64,000 nt of DNA from Mercurialis annua. Lineage: Eukaryota > Streptophyta > Magnoliopsida > Malpighiales > Euphorbiaceae. The stretch is taken from positions 29,266,501 through 29,330,500 of the forward strand of contig NC_065574.1 of NCBI RefSeq assembly GCF_937616625.2. Reading direction: 5' to 3'. The stretch's first letter is position 1. Every line of letters begins with the position of its first letter. Both the position numbers and the translations under genes were made by a program. Below the pieces are notes generated by a model. It worked only from the letters and a program-made list of their open reading frames with translations. It was not told the origin of the DNA and did not search any database. Below, one piece after another: positions 59,473 through 64,000 of this stretch.

Positions 59473-62400
59473 GATTTGTTTCGTATCATTTTAAACTTTT
59501 GGCTTAAATCGCTAAAATGGTGAAACGTTTGGATTTGTTTCTTAACGTTTATAAATGTTTGGCTCAAATCGCTGAAAAGGTTAAACGTTCTGTTTTGTTT
59601 CGTAACATTTGTAAACGTTTGGCTTAAATCGCTAAAAAGGGGAAACATTTGGATTTTTTCGTAACGTTTGGCTTAAATCCCTAAAAATTTGAAACGATTG
59701 GTTTTGTTTCGTAACTTTTGTAAACGTTTGGATTTGTTTCATAACGTTTGTAAATGTTTGGCTTAAATCGCTAAAAATGTGAAACGTTTGGATTTGTTTC
59801 GTAAATTTTGTAAATGTTTGGCTTAAATCGCGAAAAAGGTGAAACGTTTGTTTTGTTTCGTAACGTTTGTAAACGTTAGGCATTTATCGCTAAAAAGGGT
59901 AAACGTTTGGATTTGTTTCGTAATGTTTGTAAACGTTTGGCTTAAATCGCTAAAAAGTGAAACGTTTTGATTTCTTTCGTAACGTTTGTAATCGTTTGGC
60001 TTAAATCGCAAAAAGGTTAAACGTTTGAATTTGTTTCGTAACGTTTGAATTTGTTTCGTAACGTTTGTAAATGTTTGGCTTAAATAGCTAAAAAGGTGAA
60101 AATTTTGGTTTTGTTTCGTATCGTTTGTAAACGTTTGGCTTAAATTGCTAAAAAGGGGAAACGTTGGGAGTTGTTTCGTAACGTTTTACACGTTTGGATT
60201 GGTTTTGTAACATTTCAAATGTTTGGCTTAAATCGCTAAAAAGGGGAAACGTTGGATTTGTTTCGTAACCTTTGTAAACATTTGGCTTAAATCTCTACAA
60301 AGGTGAAACGTTTGGATTTATTTCGTAACGTTTTAAACGTTCGGATTGGTTTCATAACGTTTAAAACGTTTGTCATAAAAGCTAAAAAGGGGAAACGTTT
60401 GGATTTGTTTCGTAACGTTTGTAAACGTTTGGCTTAAATCGCTAAAGAGGTGAAATGTTTAAATTTGTTTCGTTACTTTTTAAAGGTTTGGATTTATTTC
60501 GTAACGTTTGTAAACATTTGGCCTAAATCGCTGAAAAGGTGAAATGTTTGGTTTTGTTTTGTAACGTTTGTAAACGTTTGGCTTAAATCGCTAAGAAGGG
60601 GAAAGGTTCGGATTTGTTTCGCAACGTTTGTAAATGTTTGGCTTCAATCTCTAAAAAGGTGAAACATTTGGATTGGTTTCCAAACGTTTGTAAACGTTTG
60701 GCTTAAATCGCTAAAAAGGTAAAACGTTTGGATTTGTTTTGTAACGTTTTTAAACGTTTTGCTTAAATCGCTGAAAAGGTGAAACGTTTGGATTGGTTTC
60801 GAAACGTTTTAAACGTTTGGCTTAAATCGCTAAACATGTTAAACGTTTGGAGTTGTTTTGTAACGTTTGTAAACGTTTGGTGAAATATTTGGATTTGTTT
60901 CGTATTTTTTTAAACGTTTTTATTTGTTTCGTAACATTTTAAACGTTTGGCTTAAATCGCTAAAAAGGTAAAACGTTTGTTTTGTTTCGTGACGTTTGTA
61001 AATGTTTGGCTTCAATCGCTAAAAAGGTGAATAGTTTGGATTTGTTTTGTACCATTTGAAAACGTTCGGCTTAAATCGATAAAAAGGTGAAACGTTTGGA
61101 TTTGTTTTAAACGTTTTAAACGTTTGGATTGGTTTCGTAACGTTTTTAAACGTTTGGCTTAAATTGCTGAAAATATGAAACGTTTGGATTTGTTTCATAA
61201 CGTTTTAAACGTTCTGATTGGTTCGCAACATTTCAAACGTTTGTCTAAAAAGCTAAAAGGTGAAACATTTGGATTTGTTTCGTAACGTTTGTAAACGCTT
61301 GGCTTAAATCACTAAAAAGGCGAAACGTTTGGATTTGTTTCGTAATGTTTTAAAGGTTTGGATTTGTTTCGTAACATTTGTAAACATTTGGCTTAAATCG
61401 CTGAAAAACCAAAAATGATCTCGGAGATTTTATAATGAAACGTTTGGTTTTGTTTCGTAACGTTTGTAAACTTTTTGGCTTAAATCGCTAAAAAGGGAAA
61501 GCTTTTGGATTTGTGTCATAACGTTTGTAAATGTTTGGCTTTAATCGCTAAAAAGGTTAAACGTTTGGATTTGTTATGTAACGTTTGTAAACGTTTGGCT
61601 TCAATCTCTAAAAAGGTGAAACATTGTGATTGGTTTCCTAACGTTTGTTTTGGCTTAAATCGCTAAAAAGAAGAAGCGTTTGGATTTGTTTTGTAACGTT
61701 TGTAAAGATTTTGCTTAAATCGTTAAAAAGGTGAAACGTTTGGATTGGTTTCGTAACGTTTTAAACGTTTGGCTTAAATCGCTAAAAAGGTTAAACGCTT
61801 GGATTTGTTTCGTATCGTTTGTAAACGTTTGGTGAAATGTTTGAATTTGTTTCTTAACTTTTTAAACGTTTGGATTTGTTTCGTAACGTTTTAAACGTTT
61901 GGCTTAAATCGCTAAAAGGGTGAAACGTTTGGTTTTGTTTGGTAACGTTTGTAAATGTTTGGCTTCAATCGCTAAAAATGTGAATAGTTAGGATTTGTTT
62001 CATAACATTTGAAAACGTTTGGCTTAAATTGCTAAAAAGGTGAAACATTTGGATTTGTTTTGTAACGTTTTAAACGTTTGGATTGGTTTCGTAACGTTTG
62101 TAAACGTTTGGCTTCAATCGTTAAAAATGTGAAACATTTTGATTTGTTTCGTAACGATTGTAAACGTTTGGCTTAAATCGCTAAAAATGTGAAACGTGTG
62201 GATTTGTTTCGTAACTTTTTAAACGTTTAGATTGGTTTCATAACATTTTAAACATTTGGCTTAAATCACTAAAAATGTGAAACGTTTGCATTTGTTTTGT
62301 AATGCTTTAATTATTTGGATTTGTTTCGTAACATTTTAAATGTTTGGATTGGTTTTATAACGATTAAACGTTGGGATTGGTTTCGTAACGTTTTAAACGT

Positions 62401-64000
62401 ATGAATTCAATCGCTAAAAAGGTGAAACGTTTGGATTTGTTTCGTAACGTTTGGATTGGTTTTGTAATGTTTTAAATGTTTGGCTTAAATATCGTTTATA
62501 AACATTTGGCTTAAATCACTAAAAAGGTGAAACATTTTGTTTTGTTTCATAAATTTTGTAAATGTTTTGCTTAAATCACTAAAAAGGTGAAACGTATGTA
62601 TTTGTTTTGTAACGTTCGTAAAAGTTTTGCTTAAATCGCTAAAAAGGTGAAACATTTGGATTTGTTTCGTAACATTTTAAACGTTTGGATTGGTTTCGTA
62701 ACGTTTTAAACGTTATGATTTGTTCTGTAACGTTTTAAACGTCTGGCTTAAATTGCTAAAAAGGGGAAACGTTTGGATTTGTTTCGTAACCTTTGCAAAC
62801 GTTTGGCCTAAATCGCTAAAAAGGTGAAACAGTTGGATTGGTTTCGTAACGTTTGTAAACATTTGGCTTAAATCGCTAAAAAGGTCAAACGTTTGATTTT
62901 GGTTCGTAAAGTTTATAAACGTTTGGCTTAAATCGCTAAAAACGTGAAACGTTTGGATTTGTTTCGTAACGTTTGTAAATGTTTGGCTTAAATCGCTAAA
63001 AAGGTGAAATATTTGGATTTGTTTTGTAATGTTTGTAAACGTTTGGCTTCAATCTCTAAAAAGGCGAAACGTTTGGATTGGTTTCCGAACGTTTGTAAAC
63101 GTTTGGCTTAAATCGCTAAAAAGGTGAAACGTTTGGATTTGTTTTGTAATGTTTGTAAGCGTTTGGTGAAACGTTTTGGATTTGTTTCCTAACGTTTTAA
63201 ATGTCTGGATTTTTTTCGTAACGTTTTAAACTTTTGGCTTAAATCGCTAAACAGGTTAAACGTTTGGAGTTGTTTTGTAACGTTTGTAATCGTTTGGTGA
63301 AATATTTGGATTTGTTTCGTATTTTTTTAAACGTTTTTATTTGTTTCGTAACGTTTTAAACGTTTGGCTTAAATCGCTAAAAAGGTGAAACGTTTGGTTT
63401 TGTTTCGTGACGTTTGTAAATGTTTGGCTTCAATCGCTAAAAAGGTGAATAGTTTGGATTTGTTTTGTACCATTTGAAAACGTTCGGCTTAAATCGATAA
63501 AAAGGTGAAACGTTTGGATTTGTTTTAAACGTTTTAAACGTTTGGATTGGTTTCGTAACGTTTGTAAACGTTTGGCTTAAATTGCTGAAAATATGAAACG
63601 TTTGGATTTGTTTCATAACGTTTTAAACGTTCTGATTGGTTCGCAACATTTCAAACGTTTGTCTAAAAAGGTAAAAGGTGAAACGTTTGGATTTGTTTCG
63701 TAACGTTTGTAAACGCTTGGCTTAAATCACTAAAAAGGCGAAACGTTTGGATTTGTTTCGTAATGTTTTAAAGGTTTGGATTTGTTTCTTAACGTTTGTA
63801 AACATTTGGCTTAAATCGCTGAAAAACCAAAAAAGATCTCGGATATTTTATAATGAAACGTTTGGTTTTGTTTCGTAACGTTTGTAAACTTTTTGGCTTA
63901 AATCGCTAAAAAGGGAAAGCTTTTGGATTTGTGTCATAACGTTTGTAAATGTTTGGCTTTAATCGCTAAAAAGGTTAAACGTTTGGATTTGTTATGAAAC
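59473..64000 (+). repeat. Satellite block E, continues past the window
   Basis: About 4.5 kb (around 75 units) of forward-orientation satellite to the window end. Regular 60-bp units alternate with 30-40-bp partial ones. A non-satellite insert with AACCAAAAATGATCTCGG interrupts units at 61404-61436 and again at 63822-63853. Confidence 0.96.
60800..64000 (+). repeat. Higher-order duplication in satellite E, period about 2418 bp
   Basis: The segment at about 60800-61583 recurs at about 63217-64000. Shared markers are GGAGTTGTTTTGTAACG then GGTGAAATATTTGG (60848 and 63265) and the insert GAAAAACCAAAAA.GATCTCGG (61403 and 63821). The offset is 2417-2418 bp, and the second copy runs off the window. 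Confidence 0.88.

Overview
The window is a piece of a flowering-plant genome, probably a eudicot and probably from a heterochromatic (pericentromeric or knob-like) region. The species cannot be told from the sequence. The evidence is the content: long tandem arrays of a roughly 60-bp AT-rich satellite, plant-type Ty3/gypsy LTR retrotransposons primed by initiator tRNA-Met, and CACTA (En/Spm) DNA transposons. I see no intact host gene, rRNA or tRNA.

Layout, left to right. 1-2582: LTR cut by the window edge. 2583-13278: satellite block A. 13279-about 19073: LTR retrotransposon with 5' LTR, PBS, an unfamiliar acidic ORF and no 3' LTR. 19074-22385: satellite block B, mostly inverted. 22386-24015: rearranged LTR fragment. 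24016-25799: satellite block C. 25800-44650: nest of retroelements. In that nest, the internal region of one Ty3/gypsy element is interrupted by a complete element of a related family (27045-34692, minus strand, TSD TTAAT) and by a copia-like solo LTR (34839-36233). It then reaches a polypurine tract and an LTR (36634-41769) that carries a nested solo LTR (38522-41038, TSD TATGT) and is followed by a second PBS and internal region. About 44650-54781: CACTA element 1 with decayed TNPD-type transposase and TNPA/Transposase_24-type genes and a clear right terminus. 54782-56371: satellite block D. 56372-59472: CACTA element 2, left terminus intact, genes on the minus strand, truncated on the right. 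59473-64000: satellite block E.

The LTR families share a 3' end (CCCTAGCGCCGG ... GGGTCGTGACA), a tRNA-Met PBS and a GAGGACG...purine-tract 3' end of the internal region. This fits the Tekay/Del type of Ty3/gypsy elements, but no recognisable gag-pol survives, so they are best described as non-autonomous or decayed. The CACTA elements would once have encoded a transposase plus a DNA-binding accessory protein acting on their subterminal repeats. Both gene pairs now carry stops and frameshifts.

The most interesting signals are: (i) four Ty3/gypsy-type LTR families and one copia-like LTR each carry their own short palindromic or tandem cassette in the promoter region, including a dense CACGTG/GCATGC array; (ii) satellite higher-order duplications with periods of 1080, 420 and about 2418 bp; (iii) a satellite segment duplicated so that each copy starts at the edge of a different CACTA remnant; (iv) an acidic ORF with QNG repeats, one in-frame amber codon and splice-like borders inside a retroelement.
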